The notes below the pieces were generated by a model, which was given only the letters and a program-made list of their open reading frames with translations, had not been told where the DNA came from and made no database searches. Shown piece by piece: positions 45,849 through 55,521 of a stretch of DNA of 64,000 nucleotides. Position numbers and translations under genes: made by a program. The stretch's first letter is position 1, and each line of letters begins with the position of its first letter. Origin of the DNA: Sphingopyxis sp. (lineage in GTDB: Bacteria; Pseudomonadota; Alphaproteobacteria; Sphingomonadales; Sphingomonadaceae); assembly GCF_016793825.1 (NCBI RefSeq), contig NZ_JAEULM010000019.1, positions 1-64,000 of the forward strand. The letters are read 5' to 3'.

Positions 45849-46343
45849 TCACGCCTTTTCCTCTTCGCTCGACGGCGTTTCTTCGGCCGCTTTCGCCTTT
45901 TCCTTCGGTTTTTCCTTTTCGAATATCTTGATCAGCTCGCGCTTCTTCGCGGCCGACAAGCCCTTCTCGGCGACGGGGAACATTTCTTCCTCTTCCTCGT
46001 CGATGTGATGGAGATATCGCGCCTTCATCGTTCGAAAGCGCGTGAGCCAGCCGGTGGATCCGAAATCCATCTCGAACAATTCGGTCAGGAAATCCTCGAT
46101 CTCCTTATGCTCGGCAACGCTGTGCTGCGCCTCGTCGCGCAAGTCGGCGTCGGCGAGCATCGTTGCATAGAGCGACATTTCCTCGGAGGCCGCATGCGCC
46201 GTCACCTCGACTCGAAAACTCTCGAACAGATAGCGGCGATCGTCGCTGTCGCCCTCGGTCTGGTCGATACGGTCGAGCAGGTCGCGGTGCCGGTCGTGAT
46301 CGGCCTTCAGTCGCGCGAATATCCGGGTCTCGGTCATCGTCAT
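45849..46343 (-). CDS. hemerythrin-like domain protein
   Basis: A 164-residue four-helix protein with hemerythrin metal-ligand pattern: LKADHDRHRDLLDRI, VTAHAASEEMSLY, AEHKEIEDFL and LHHIDEEEEEMFP. It probably binds a di-iron centre and senses or scavenges oxygen species, or buffers iron. A lysine/glutamate-rich tail (KEKPKEKAKAAEETPSSEEEK) follows. A GGAAC-N17-GTT promoter directly upstream marks it as a likely general-stress gene. Confidence 0.85.
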   Translation of the reverse strand: MTMTETRIFARLKADHDRHRDLLDRIDQTEGDSDDRRYLFESFRVEVTAHAASEEMSLYATMLADADLRDEAQHSVAEHKEIEDFLTELFEMDFGSTGWLTRFRTMKARYLHHIDEEEEEMFPVAEKGLSAAKKRELIKIFEKEKPKEKAKAAEETPSSEEEKA

Positions 46344-46366
46344 CTCCGTCCATCATGGTCGAAGAC

Positions 46367-46393
46367 AAAACGGGTCAGTCCCGCTCAGGTTCC
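46367..46393 (-). promoter_or_regulatory. EcfG-type promoter of the hemerythrin gene
   Basis: On the minus strand GGAAC (46393-46389), 17 bases, then GTTTT (46371-46367), the same elements and spacing as the nepR promoter. It lies between the GGDEF-EAL gene's stop and the hemerythrin start. Confidence 0.7.
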
Positions 46394-46395
46394 GT

Positions 46396-48591
46396 TTACG
46401 CCGCTTTCCAGTCGTTCGTCGTCGTGAAAGACGGCAGCGCAAGCTGCGAGGTCGCCTGCTGCGTCGCGGCGGCGATCAGATAGGGCGAAACGCGGTGGCG
46501 CGTGCAGAGCCCGCCATTGCCGTCGCTGACCATCGTCTGTTCGAATTCGATGCCCTGCTGATGCTTCATCGAACGACGAACCGTCGCGGTCGCAAGCTGG
46601 CCTTCGCCAAAATCGATCACGAACCGGGTGCCGACGGGCACGTCCAATATCCCTTCGATGAAGGCGCCGGTCGTCGACAGGTTGCGGATGACGACATTGT
46701 AGCGATGATTGTCGTGGATCGCGCCGACCTTGCGGAACATCTGGAACCGGTCGTTGCGCTGCTTCGCCGGTCCCGAGGGCTTGATCGTCCACGATCCCGC
46801 TTCGGCATGTTCGATCAGCAACTGGTGCCCCACCGGCTTGCTGTACACATAGCCCTGGACATGGCTGACGTTGAGCGTGCGGATGAGGTCGAGCTGGTCG
46901 AGCGATTCGATGCCTTCGGCCGTCGTTTCCATCTCCAGCGCTTCGGCCAGCGCCACGATCGCGGCGATGATCGCCCCGTTGCGCGATCCCGGCACGGTCG
47001 CGCCGCGCACGAAGCTCTGATCGATCTTGATCTTGTCGAACGGCGCCGACTGCAGATAGCCGAGCGAGGAATAGCCGGTTCCGAAATCGTCGAGCGCCAG
47101 ACGGACACCAAGCGACTTCAGCGCCTTGAACATAAGGGCGGTTTCGGCCGAATCCCCAAGAAACACGCTTTCGGTGATTTCCAGCTCCAGCCGGTCGGCG
47201 GGGAGGCCGGTCGTCGCCAGCGCGTTCGCCACGATCTTGGGCAGATCCTCGTTCGCGAACTGGATCGGCGAAACATTCACCGCGACGCGCAGGTCGCCCG
47301 GCCAGCGCGCGGCGTCCTCGCACGCCTTGCGCAGCACCCACTCGCCAAGCGGCCAGATCAGATTGGCTTCCTCGGCAATCGGGATGAACACCGCGGGCGA
47401 GATCACTCCGCGCTCGGGATGCGTCCAGCGGATGAGCGCTTCGACGCCGGTCACCATGTTCGATTTCGACTGGACGACCGGCTGATAGGATAATTCCATC
47501 TCGCCGCGCGCCAGCGCGTCGCGCAAATCCTCTTCGAGCGCGCGCCGGTCCTCGGCCGCCTGGTGAAGGTCGCTCGAATAGAAGCGAAAGCGGCCGCGGC
47601 CGTTCCCCTTCGCCGCGTAGAGCGCAAGGTCGGCGTTGCGGATGAGGTCGTCGCTGGTCTGCCCGTCGAATGGCGCGATCGCGACGCCGACCGACGCGCC
47701 GATGATGCAGCGGCTGCCTTCGACAGAATAGGGCTGCGACAGGCTGCCGATGATGTCGGCCGCCATGTCGCCGAGCTTGCCGCGATCCTCGAGGTCGGGA
47801 AGGATGATCTGGAACTCGTCGCCGCCAAGGCGGCTCACCATTTCCTTGTCGCCGAAAATCTTGAGCAGGCGCTGCGCCACCTGCCTTAGCAGCGCGTCGC
47901 CGGCGGGGTGGCCGAGCGTGTCGTTGACCTGTTTGAACCGGTCGAGGTCGAGCAGCATGATCGCGCAGCTTCGCTGTTGCTGCGAAAATGCGGCGAGCGT
48001 CGTGTCGAGCTTTTTCGAGATGTGGAACCGGTTGGCGAGCCCCGTCAGCGAATCATAGAGCGCGAGACGCGAGGCGTCTTCGGCCGAGCGGCGCTGCGCA
48101 GTGATGTCGGAGCCGCTTCCCCGCCATCCGGCAAGGTTGCCAGCGCTGTCGAGGTGCGGGCGCCCCGACACGGCCCACCAGCGATCGTCGCCCTCGAACG
48201 CGCTGCGCAGCGGCAGTTCGTCGAACTTCGACTGCTTCGTCATCAGGAAGGGCAAGGTGCGCTGCCGCTCGCCGTGGCTGTCGACGGGGAGGAAGAGGTC
48301 GGTGAAGGCCTTGCCGAGCAATTCACCGCTCGATCGTCCCATCAACCGGGCGACGGCATCGGTGATATAGGTGATGCGGCCTTCGGCGTCGGTCGCCCAG
48401 AACCAGCCACGACCACTTTCCTCGTAATTTTGGAGCAGCAGCAGGGCGTCGCGCGTATGCAGGTTCGCGGTCACCGGCTCGCTGCGCTGGCGCCCCATGC
48501 GCGCGCCGAGCTTGCCGAAAAAGCCGCGCGATCCGTCGTCGGTCGCGGTCTCGTCCTGATCACCGGAAATATGTGACGATGGCATGTCCAT
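46396..48591 (-). CDS. PAS-GGDEF-EAL-PilZ cyclic-di-GMP protein
   Basis: A 731-residue cytoplasmic signalling protein. PAS domain about 50-165 (GWFWATDAEGRITYITDA). GGDEF domain about 175-335 with the intact site GGDEF at 256-260 but no RxxD inhibition site five residues before it. EAL domain about 355-595 with Glu384-Ala-Leu, VNVSP, LEITES and DDFGTGYSS, so both synthesis and breakdown of c-di-GMP look possible. C-terminal PilZ-like domain about 613-695 with RNLSTTGAFIEG. The first frame codon is TTG; ATG 48591 is preferred. Confidence 0.9.
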   Translation of the reverse strand: MDMPSSHISGDQDETATDDGSRGFFGKLGARMGRQRSEPVTANLHTRDALLLLQNYEESGRGWFWATDAEGRITYITDAVARLMGRSSGELLGKAFTDLFLPVDSHGERQRTLPFLMTKQSKFDELPLRSAFEGDDRWWAVSGRPHLDSAGNLAGWRGSGSDITAQRRSAEDASRLALYDSLTGLANRFHISKKLDTTLAAFSQQQRSCAIMLLDLDRFKQVNDTLGHPAGDALLRQVAQRLLKIFGDKEMVSRLGGDEFQIILPDLEDRGKLGDMAADIIGSLSQPYSVEGSRCIIGASVGVAIAPFDGQTSDDLIRNADLALYAAKGNGRGRFRFYSSDLHQAAEDRRALEEDLRDALARGEMELSYQPVVQSKSNMVTGVEALIRWTHPERGVISPAVFIPIAEEANLIWPLGEWVLRKACEDAARWPGDLRVAVNVSPIQFANEDLPKIVANALATTGLPADRLELEITESVFLGDSAETALMFKALKSLGVRLALDDFGTGYSSLGYLQSAPFDKIKIDQSFVRGATVPGSRNGAIIAAIVALAEALEMETTAEGIESLDQLDLIRTLNVSHVQGYVYSKPVGHQLLIEHAEAGSWTIKPSGPAKQRNDRFQMFRKVGAIHDNHRYNVVIRNLSTTGAFIEGILDVPVGTRFVIDFGEGQLATATVRRSMKHQQGIEFEQTMVSDGNGGLCTRHRVSPYLIAAATQQATSQLALPSFTTTNDWKAA

Positions 48592-48829
48592 CAACGAACT
48601 CTTGCTGGCCCCTTTAACGCAGGAGTCCGCAATGCCCGCAATGCCTTGCCATATTGTAAATATTCCCGTGGCCGGACGGGCATTTGTCCCATTTAGGGGC
48701 GAGGCGCGCCGAACAGAGCCAGACGACGACGGCGGCTACGGGGCCACGACGGAGAATGAGAGCCTTGCCTCGCCAACACTCTTGGCGGTCGCGGAGCGTT
48801 TTTCTGCCGATCCACAACACCGTCTGAAA

Positions 48830-50782
48830 TCAACGGATTCCGACGCTCGACGGAGTGCCTTCTTCTTTCGGTTTTGCCACCGTATCCGAAAGAACTCGAA
48901 ACAGATCAGATTTTTGCAACAGGACTCCTACGCCATGAAGCGAGAGGTGGCGATCATCGAAATAGAGGGCATGCCCCAGGGGATCGATGGCAGGGCAGAT
49001 ATCCCGCCCACATAAGTGGTCGGAGGGGCGTATCGCGACCGCGCCAGTTCGCGCGACTACACCGTCCAGATGGCGACTTATCTCCGCCGCTGCTCGATGA
49101 AAAGCGAGAGCGCTGGCGGCCAGTCCACGATCGCTCTCGTTCCTGTCGGTGAGGATGGCGAGTCCCGAAGGAACGTCCATACTCGGCCCCGGCACCGGGT
49201 AAATCAGTATCACTTTTTTGCCACTCGTTTGGAGACGTCTGACGGCAAACTCGAGTTTCCGGGCATGTTCGGCATAGTCGACCTGATAGGTCAGATAATG
49301 TGCCGCGACCACGACGGCCTTTATTTCTCTATCTCGTTCAAGCCCGGCCAAAACCTCTCGATTGAATGCAGTGCATCTTTCTTCATACGTCGACTTTTCG
49401 TCCAGACCGGGCGAACAGGCCGATGCGGTGAACTGGCGAACAGCCCCGTCCGACGCCTCCATCTGCTTCCCGATCACATAGGCCATTTCGGCGCCGAAGC
49501 TGTCCGCCCAAATCGCCACTGATGCGGGAACGCCGACGCCACCCAGAACGCAGCCATCGGCATAGCGGAATTGGCCTACATGCTGAAAATGACAGTCTCC
49601 TCGACGGGGGCTGAAATCCTGTCGCGCCTGCTTCATTGCAGCTAGCGCGCGATCGCTGAAGCGTCCCTCCAGTCCGTTCAAATGGAACAGCGTCATGGAC
49701 GAAGCCCCGATGACCATCAGTCCCGCGGCCGATGCCGCGAAAACCGTCCGTTGATTTCCACGGGACATGATGATCGGCTTCTCGACATATCGATAGGATG
49801 CCCATGCAAGGGTCGTCGAAACCGCCGCAAGAACGCCGGCCTGTCCAATCGATAGCGGGCCTAGGTTCACATATCGGGCCAGCACGAGAACCGGCCAGTG
49901 CCAAAGATAAAGCGAGTAAGAGATGTTGCCGAAGAACTGGAAGAAGCTTCCCGAAATCAGGCGCCCGCCCTGCGAAGAACCACCCTGCCCGGCATAGATG
50001 ACAAGGGCTGTACCAACACAAGGAAGCAGCGCGGCGAACCCAGGAAATCGCGTAAGATCGTCGAAAACGGCGAAGCAGTAGAGCAGCATCGCCAGCCCGA
50101 CAAACGACAATGCATTGCGAACGAACTGCGACGGCGCAGCTGTCACAAAACCCATCGCCAGTGCAGCACCGATCAGCAATTCATAGGCGCGTGCAAATGG
50201 CAGGTAGAACGCCGCAGAAGGGCTCCTTCCCAACAGCCACACGCACATCGCCAATGACATCAGGGCACCAGCAAGGGTAACACCAAATAGAAGTTTCCGG
50301 TTCCGCCGCAGCGCATATATGACTAACGGAAAAGCTATATAGAACTGCTCTTCAACTGCCAGCGACCAAGTATGCACAAGAGGAAGATACTCGGCAGCGG
50401 GAGAAAAATAGTCGGACGTTTGGAAGTAAAAGAGGTTCGCCAGAAACAAGATTGTTGCGACCGTGGCTTCTCCCAAGCTTGCAAGCTGAGGCGGCGGCAA
50501 TATTATCATTCCGGCCAGGACAACGGCGGTCAGCATCACGAACAATGCGGGAAACAAGCGTTTCGCTCGGCGTTCATAAAAATCGGCGATCGAATAGCCG
50601 CCACCGGCAATCTCTTTGAGGATGATGCCGGTTATCAAATAACCCGATATGACAAAGAATATGTCGACCCCGACGTAACCGCCCGGAACCCATTGCTCAT
50701 GCGCATGGTACAGGACGACGGGGACGATCGCGAGCGCGCGCAAACCCTGAATATCGGCACGGAACCGCTGTACGTCTGACAT
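48830..50782 (-). CDS. acyltransferase-3 / SGNH O-acetyltransferase
   Basis: A 650-residue OafA-type protein that would acetylate a surface polysaccharide, peptidoglycan or lipid sugar. Residues 1-350 form the multi-helix acyltransferase-3 domain (ADIQGLRALAIVPVVLYHAH with the catalytic histidine, FFVISGYLITGIIL, HTWSLAVEEQFYI). Residues about 400-640 form an SGNH domain: block I reads WADSFGAE, with Ala where Gly is usual, and the Asp/His pair is in DDRHLSLHG. Base composition is less GC-rich than the flanks and codon use differs, suggesting acquisition. Alone on its transcript. Confidence 0.87.
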   Translation of the reverse strand: MSDVQRFRADIQGLRALAIVPVVLYHAHEQWVPGGYVGVDIFFVISGYLITGIILKEIAGGGYSIADFYERRAKRLFPALFVMLTAVVLAGMIILPPPQLASLGEATVATILFLANLFYFQTSDYFSPAAEYLPLVHTWSLAVEEQFYIAFPLVIYALRRNRKLLFGVTLAGALMSLAMCVWLLGRSPSAAFYLPFARAYELLIGAALAMGFVTAAPSQFVRNALSFVGLAMLLYCFAVFDDLTRFPGFAALLPCVGTALVIYAGQGGSSQGGRLISGSFFQFFGNISYSLYLWHWPVLVLARYVNLGPLSIGQAGVLAAVSTTLAWASYRYVEKPIIMSRGNQRTVFAASAAGLMVIGASSMTLFHLNGLEGRFSDRALAAMKQARQDFSPRRGDCHFQHVGQFRYADGCVLGGVGVPASVAIWADSFGAEMAYVIGKQMEASDGAVRQFTASACSPGLDEKSTYEERCTAFNREVLAGLERDREIKAVVVAAHYLTYQVDYAEHARKLEFAVRRLQTSGKKVILIYPVPGPSMDVPSGLAILTDRNESDRGLAASALAFHRAAAEISRHLDGVVARTGAVAIRPSDHLCGRDICPAIDPLGHALYFDDRHLSLHGVGVLLQKSDLFRVLSDTVAKPKEEGTPSSVGIR

Positions 50783-50988
50783 AGCGCTGAAAATGCCCCC
50801 GTTTCCTGCAATTCAGCGGGATATCTTCTTTTGCGAAAGGCGCAAGCCGAGGAACGTCTGCGCCCCTGTCGCCAGTCCTAAGGTGGGACAAAGGCGCGGC
50901 CGTTCCGTCACCGCTCGGCACTCGGTCCGTCATTCCAGAACTGCTAGGGATCGGAAAGTCGATCGAACGAGGCAAGCGCGCCTTCGCC

Positions 50989-52053
50989 CTATGGTTCCGG
51001 CAGCAACAGGCTGGCGTCCCCATAGCTGTAAAATCGATAATCGTGCCCGATCGCGTGGGCGTAGGCAGCCTGCATTCTGTTCAGGCCCATCAACGCGCTG
51101 ACCAGCATGAACAGGGTTGATTTGGGGAGGTGGAAGTTGGTCATCAGGCCGTCGATCGCCCTGAAACGATAGCCGGGGGTGATGAAGATCGACGTATCCC
51201 CCTCGAAAGGCGCGATCCTGCCTTCGTCGCGTGCTGCGCTTTCGAGGAGGCGGAGACTGGTCGTGCCGACCGCGATCACGCGGCCGCCGCCCGCGCGGAC
51301 GGCGTTGAGCCGATCGGCGGTCGCGGCGTCGATCCGGCCCCATTCGGCATGCATGACATGATCGTCGGTGTCGTCGGCCTTCACCGGCAGAAACGTCCCC
51401 GCGCCGACGTGAAGGGTCAGCGTCTCGCTGGCGATTCCGGTCCTTGCGAGCGCGGCGAGCAATTCGGGGGTGAAGTGCAGTGCCGCGGTGGGCGCCGCGA
51501 CCGCGCCATCCTTTTGCGCGAACATCGTCTGATAATCGCTGCGGTCGGCATCATCGGTCGGCCGTTTGCCCGCGATATAGGGCGGCAGCGGCATCGTACC
51601 GGCGCGTTCGAGCAGCAATTCGACCGGTTCGTCGCCGCCGAACGCCAGCACGAAGCTGCCGTCGGAAAGCCGCTCTTCGGCCAGCGCGATGACGTCGGCG
51701 CCGAAATCGATGGCATCCCCGACGCGCAACCGCTTCGCATTGCGGACGAAGGCCTGCCAGCGACGGAGGTCGATCCGCTTGTGGAGCGTAGCACCGATCT
51801 TCGCCCCGGACATGTCCTGTGCATCGTCCCCAACCCGCGCCGCACGCCGCCCTTCGAGCTGAGCCGGAATGACGCGGGTGTCGTTGAACACGAGGCAATC
51901 GCCGGCGCGCAGCCAGGACGGCAGATCGCGGACGCCGGCGTCGGTCAGGCCGCCCTTCGCCACGACGAGCATCCGCGCCGCGTCGCGCGGGCGCGCGGGG
52001 CGGAGCGCGATGCGCGCGGGCGGCAGTTCAAAATCGAAGGCGTCGACGCGCAT
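50989..52053 (-). CDS. queA: SAM:tRNA ribosyltransferase-isomerase
   Basis: Transfers the ribosyl part of SAM to preQ1-tRNA to form epoxyqueuosine. The 354-residue protein has [14 protein letters not shown] at the start, [24 protein letters not shown] and [33 protein letters not shown] at the end. It is the last gene of a minus-strand run with ppi (24 bases upstream), coaD, ispA and xseB. Together with tgt it shows the cell makes queuosine. Confidence 0.96.
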   Translation of the reverse strand: MRVDAFDFELPPARIALRPARPRDAARMLVVAKGGLTDAGVRDLPSWLRAGDCLVFNDTRVIPAQLEGRRAARVGDDAQDMSGAKIGATLHKRIDLRRWQAFVRNAKRLRVGDAIDFGADVIALAEERLSDGSFVLAFGGDEPVELLLERAGTMPLPPYIAGKRPTDDADRSDYQTMFAQKDGAVAAPTAALHFTPELLAALARTGIASETLTLHVGAGTFLPVKADDTDDHVMHAEWGRIDAATADRLNAVRAGGGRVIAVGTTSLRLLESAARDEGRIAPFEGDTSIFITPGYRFRAIDGLMTNFHLPKSTLFMLVSALMGLNRMQAAYAHAIGHDYRFYSYGDASLLLPEP

Positions 52054-52077
52054 AGGAGTGCGGGCGCGTCCCCGCGC

Positions 52078-52839
52078 TTACCGCTTGATCGGCGCGTTAA
52101 GCTGATCGACCGTGACCTCGACCGGCGCGGCCGGCCGCTCCTCGGTCAGCAACGCCGCGGGCGGCATCGGCTTGTTGTCGGCGGCGACCGACATCTGGAC
52201 GATGCGCGACATGATCGCGGGCGGCTCGCCCTTCGCGACCGCATCGATATATTGCATCCCCGATATCACGCGGCCGAACGCCGTGTAGCGATGGTCGAGG
52301 CTGAAACGCGGCTGCAGCATGATGAAGAACTGGCTGTTCGCGCTGTCGGGATTTTCGGCACGCGCCATCGACAGCGTACCACGCAGATGCGGCGTATCAT
52401 TGAATTCGGCCTTCAGATCGGGAAGCTGCGAACCGCCTTGCCCGGTGGCGGTCGGGTCGCCGGTCTGGGCCATGAAACCGTCGATCACGCGGTGGAACTT
52501 GATCCCGTTGTAAAAACCCGCGCGCGCCAGCGTCTTCATCCGCTCGACATGCGCCGGCGCGACATTCGGATAGAGCTGGATCACCACGCGGCCGCCGGTC
52601 GAAAGATCGAGATCGAGCATATACTCGGGATTGCCCATATATTGGTCGGGCGCCATCGTCGGGGCGGCGGGCGCCTCCGCGGCCGCTGCGGCGGGGTCGC
52701 CCGATGCCGGAGCCGGTGCGGACGGCGCTTCGCCGCCCTGCGGCGCGGGGGGCGCCGGCGGCACCTCCTGCGCGACGGCCGAAGCCGCGAGGCCGAATGC
52801 CATCGCCGTCAGAATCAGAGGGCGGAAGGAAGGTTTCAT
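52078..52839 (-). CDS. periplasmic cyclophilin-type peptidylprolyl isomerase
   Basis: Catalyses cis-trans isomerisation of Xaa-Pro bonds during folding of exported proteins. The 253-residue protein has a signal peptide (LILTAMAFGLAASAVAQ), an alanine/proline-rich linker to about residue 62, and a cyclophilin domain with FHRVIDGFMAQTGDPTATG, GTLSMARAENPDSANSQFFIML and YTAFGRVISGM. The arginine of the FHR motif and the QFF site are present. Confidence 0.92.
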   Translation of the reverse strand: MKPSFRPLILTAMAFGLAASAVAQEVPPAPPAPQGGEAPSAPAPASGDPAAAAAEAPAAPTMAPDQYMGNPEYMLDLDLSTGGRVVIQLYPNVAPAHVERMKTLARAGFYNGIKFHRVIDGFMAQTGDPTATGQGGSQLPDLKAEFNDTPHLRGTLSMARAENPDSANSQFFIMLQPRFSLDHRYTAFGRVISGMQYIDAVAKGEPPAIMSRIVQMSVAADNKPMPPAALLTEERPAAPVEVTVDQLNAPIKR

Positions 52840-52925
52840 GCTGGATCGGCCTCTTATTGAAAACTTGAACTGCGCCCCGCTCGGCGCGCCGTAGCTGGAA
52901 AAAGCTGAACGCTCAATGATTGGGA

Positions 52926-53432
52926 TCAGGCTTCGCCCTGCCGGATGCCGCGTTCGTCGATCCGCTGCACCACGGCATCGCGTACCGACGGCGTTACGAA
53001 CTTGTGGATGTCGCCGCCAAAGATCGCGATTTCCTTGACCAGCCGCGACGCGATCGGCTGCAGCCCAACGTCGGCCATCAGGAACACCGTTTCGATCCGG
53101 TCGTTGAGCTGCTGGTTCATGCCCGCCATCTGATATTCATATTCGAAGTCGGCGACCGCGCGCAGCCCGCGCACGATCACGCCCGCCCCTTCGCGCTGCG
53201 CAAAATCCATCAGCAGGGAATTGAACCCGACGACGCGAATATCGCCGCCAATGCTCGCCACCTCGTGGCGCACCATCTCGATCCGCTCCTCGTCATCGAA
53301 CAGCGGCGACTTGGTGATGTTGGTCGTGACCCCGATGACCAGCCGGTCGACCAGCTTCGCCCCCCGACGGATGATGTCCATGTGACCGAGCGTGATCGGA
53401 TCGAAGGTTCCGGGATAAACCCCAATGCGCAT
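52926..53432 (-). CDS. coaD: phosphopantetheine adenylyltransferase
   Basis: Joins AMP from ATP to 4'-phosphopantetheine, the fourth step of coenzyme A synthesis. 168 residues, with YPGTFDPITLGHMDII (the T/HxGH nucleotide motif) and the later GLRAVADFEYEYQMAGMN. The ATG at 53432 shares bases with the ispA stop (TGATG). A longer reading upstream lies inside ispA and is not real. Confidence 0.96.
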   Translation of the reverse strand: MRIGVYPGTFDPITLGHMDIIRRGAKLVDRLVIGVTTNITKSPLFDDEERIEMVRHEVASIGGDIRVVGFNSLLMDFAQREGAGVIVRGLRAVADFEYEYQMAGMNQQLNDRIETVFLMADVGLQPIASRLVKEIAIFGGDIHKFVTPSVRDAVVQRIDERGIRQGEA

Positions 53433-54355
53433 CAATGATCCCTTTCGACGACATAGCGTGCGATCGCGCGCAGCAGCCCAGCCTCTTCGCCGAAACCGGC
53501 GAGATGCGCAATCGCCTGTTCGACCAGCAGCGCGGCCTGTTCGCGCGCGCGCTCGAGCCCCATCAGCGTGACGAAGGTCGCCTTGCCCGCTGCCGCGTCC
53601 TTGTGCAGCGCCTTGCCGGCGAGCGTCTCGTCGCCCTCGACGTCCATGATGTCGTCGACAATCTGGAACGCCAGCCCGATGTCGCGCGCATAGCCGCGTA
53701 GCGGACGCCGTCCCTCCGGCGGAATGCGCGCGAGGATCGCGCCCGCCTCGACCGAGAAGGCGATCAGCGCGCCCGTCTTGAGCTGCTGCAGCCGGGTGAC
53801 CGTCGGCAAGTCGAAGTCGGCGGTTTCTGCGGCCAGGTCCATCATCTGCCCGCCCGCCATCCCCGCTGGCCCCGCCGCCAGCGCAAGCTCGCGGATCAGT
53901 TCGGTACGGACGAACGGGTCGCTGTGCGTCGCCGGGTCGACCAGCCATTCGAACGCGAGCGCGTGGAGCGAATCGCCCGCCAGCACGGCGGTCGCATCGT
54001 CGAACGCCTTGTGGACCGTTGGCTTGCCGCGCCGCATATCGTCATCGTCCATGCACGGCAGATCGTCATGAATCAGCGAATAGACATGCATCGCCTCCAC
54101 CGCGGCACCAACCCGCAGGCTGAGCGCGCGATCGACGTGGAACAGATCGCCCGCCGCGCGCACGAGCAGCGGCCGGAGGCGCTTGCCGCCCGCGATCGCG
54201 GCATGCCGCATCGCCTCGTAAAGGCGGCCGCGCGGGTCCGCCGGAACGGCCAGCAGGCGATCGAAGAGCTGGTCTATTCCGGTCGCGACCTCGTCCTGCG
54301 CGCGCTCCAGCAAGCGCGCCGCATAATCGGTATCGCCATCGACGACCCCCATCAT
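53432..54355 (-). CDS. ispA: farnesyl diphosphate synthase
   Basis: A 307-residue trans-prenyl synthase making farnesyl diphosphate from IPP and DMAPP. Aspartate-rich motifs are HDDLPCMDDDDMRRGKPT (first) and FQIVDDIMDVEGD (second), with GKRLRPLLV near the start and KTGALI before the second motif. Two small residues before the first motif fit a C15 product. It lies four bases after xseB, the usual bacterial pairing with exonuclease VII small subunit; dxs is not seen next to it. Confidence 0.94.
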   Translation of the reverse strand: MMGVVDGDTDYAARLLERAQDEVATGIDQLFDRLLAVPADPRGRLYEAMRHAAIAGGKRLRPLLVRAAGDLFHVDRALSLRVGAAVEAMHVYSLIHDDLPCMDDDDMRRGKPTVHKAFDDATAVLAGDSLHALAFEWLVDPATHSDPFVRTELIRELALAAGPAGMAGGQMMDLAAETADFDLPTVTRLQQLKTGALIAFSVEAGAILARIPPEGRRPLRGYARDIGLAFQIVDDIMDVEGDETLAGKALHKDAAAGKATFVTLMGLERAREQAALLVEQAIAHLAGFGEEAGLLRAIARYVVERDH

Positions 54356-54358
54356 CGC

Positions 54359-54634
54359 TCAGCTTTCGCCGAAAGGCGTCGTTCCCGCCGGCTGGCCGTC
54401 AGCGCCAAGGCCGACCTGCTCGATCCGCGCCTGCGCCGCCGCGAGGCGCGCTTCGCAATGCTGGCGGAGCGCATGACCGCGTTCGTAGAGCGCGACGGAC
54501 TTTTCGAGGCTGACATCGCCGCTTTCGAGCTGGCGAACGATGCTTTCAAGCTCGCCCATCGCCGCTTCGAAGGTCAGCGTGGAAATCGGCGTCGTGCCGG
54601 GGGAGGAAGGGGTCGCTTCGGGGGTATCCGTCAT
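54359..54634 (-). CDS. xseB: exodeoxyribonuclease VII small subunit
   Basis: A 91-residue protein. The core TFEAAMGELESIVRQLESGDVSLEKSVALYERGHAL is the XseB signature; it binds the large subunit XseA to cut single-stranded DNA. A Thr/Pro/Ser-rich head and a short tail flank it. First gene of the xseB-ispA-coaD run; the start ATG 54634 is 72 bases from the divergent membrane-protein gene. Confidence 0.92.
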   Translation of the reverse strand: MTDTPEATPSSPGTTPISTLTFEAAMGELESIVRQLESGDVSLEKSVALYERGHALRQHCEARLAAAQARIEQVGLGADGQPAGTTPFGES

Positions 54635-54706
54635 CGCCCTGCTTTGGCCCCTTCGCCCCTGTGCGGTCAAGCTTGACGTCGCCCCCGGGAACGATAACCT
54701 CGGCGC

Positions 54707-55360
54707 ATGTTCATCGGTCACTTCGCACCGGCGTTCGTCGCCGCAGCGCGGCCCAAAGCCGCAGGGCTCGGCACACTGTTCGTCGCGGCGCAGCTTGTCG
54801 ACATCGGCTTTGCCGCGATGCTGATTCCGGGGATCGAAGCGATGCGGATCGTGCCCGGCATCACGGCGATGAACCCGATGGACCTTTACCACATGCCTTT
54901 CACGCACAGCCTGCTCGGCGCGACGGTCTGGGCCCTGCTGTTCGGATTGATCGTCTGGGTCTGCACCAGGCGGATCGCGGCAGCGATCGGCGCGGCGCTG
55001 GTGGTCGTGTCGCACTGGTTCATCGACCTGCTGGTCCATATTCCCGACCTGACGCTTCTCGGCACGCCGCCAAAGCTGGGCTTCGGCCTGTGGAACTATC
55101 CCGCTATCGCGATGCCGCTCGAGATTCTGCTGATCGGTGCGGCGTTCGCATATTATGTCCGGCGGACGCGGGCCGTTTCGGCGTCCTACCGGCTGTGGAT
55201 TCTTGCCGCGCTGCTGGCCCTGTTCCAGGCGATCGACTGGTTCGGGCCGAAGGAACCGATTTATTCGCTGGCGATCCCCGCGACGATGCTGCTCGCCTAT
55301 GTGGTGCTCGCGGGAGCCGCAGCATGGGCCGGCGCCAACCGCATGCCAGCATCCACATGA
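54707..55360 (+). CDS. membrane-bound metal-dependent hydrolase-like protein
   Basis: A 217-residue multi-helix membrane protein with the conserved polar strings MPFTHSLLGA and SHWFIDLLVHIPDL inside hydrophobic segments, as in the YdjM/DUF457 type of putative membrane hydrolases, plus four more hydrophobic stretches. Enzyme activity has not been shown for the family. ATG 54707 is the first codon after the divergent xseB promoter region. No operon partner. Confidence 0.72.
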   Translation: MFIGHFAPAFVAAARPKAAGLGTLFVAAQLVDIGFAAMLIPGIEAMRIVPGITAMNPMDLYHMPFTHSLLGATVWALLFGLIVWVCTRRIAAAIGAALVVVSHWFIDLLVHIPDLTLLGTPPKLGFGLWNYPAIAMPLEILLIGAAFAYYVRRTRAVSASYRLWILAALLALFQAIDWFGPKEPIYSLAIPATMLLAYVVLAGAAAWAGANRMPAST

Positions 55361-55521
55361 CCCCGCAGGCGGGCGCCGCCTAGGGTCAGGACACCCTTAC
55401 CCGGCGCAATCACGATTCGGCTTTTTGCAATTGCTGACGCGCGCGCTGCGCGTCATGCTGCAACGCACAAGAAGAGAGGGGCTCGAAGGCAAGTTTTCTT
55501 GAATCGACAAGGACTTGCACC

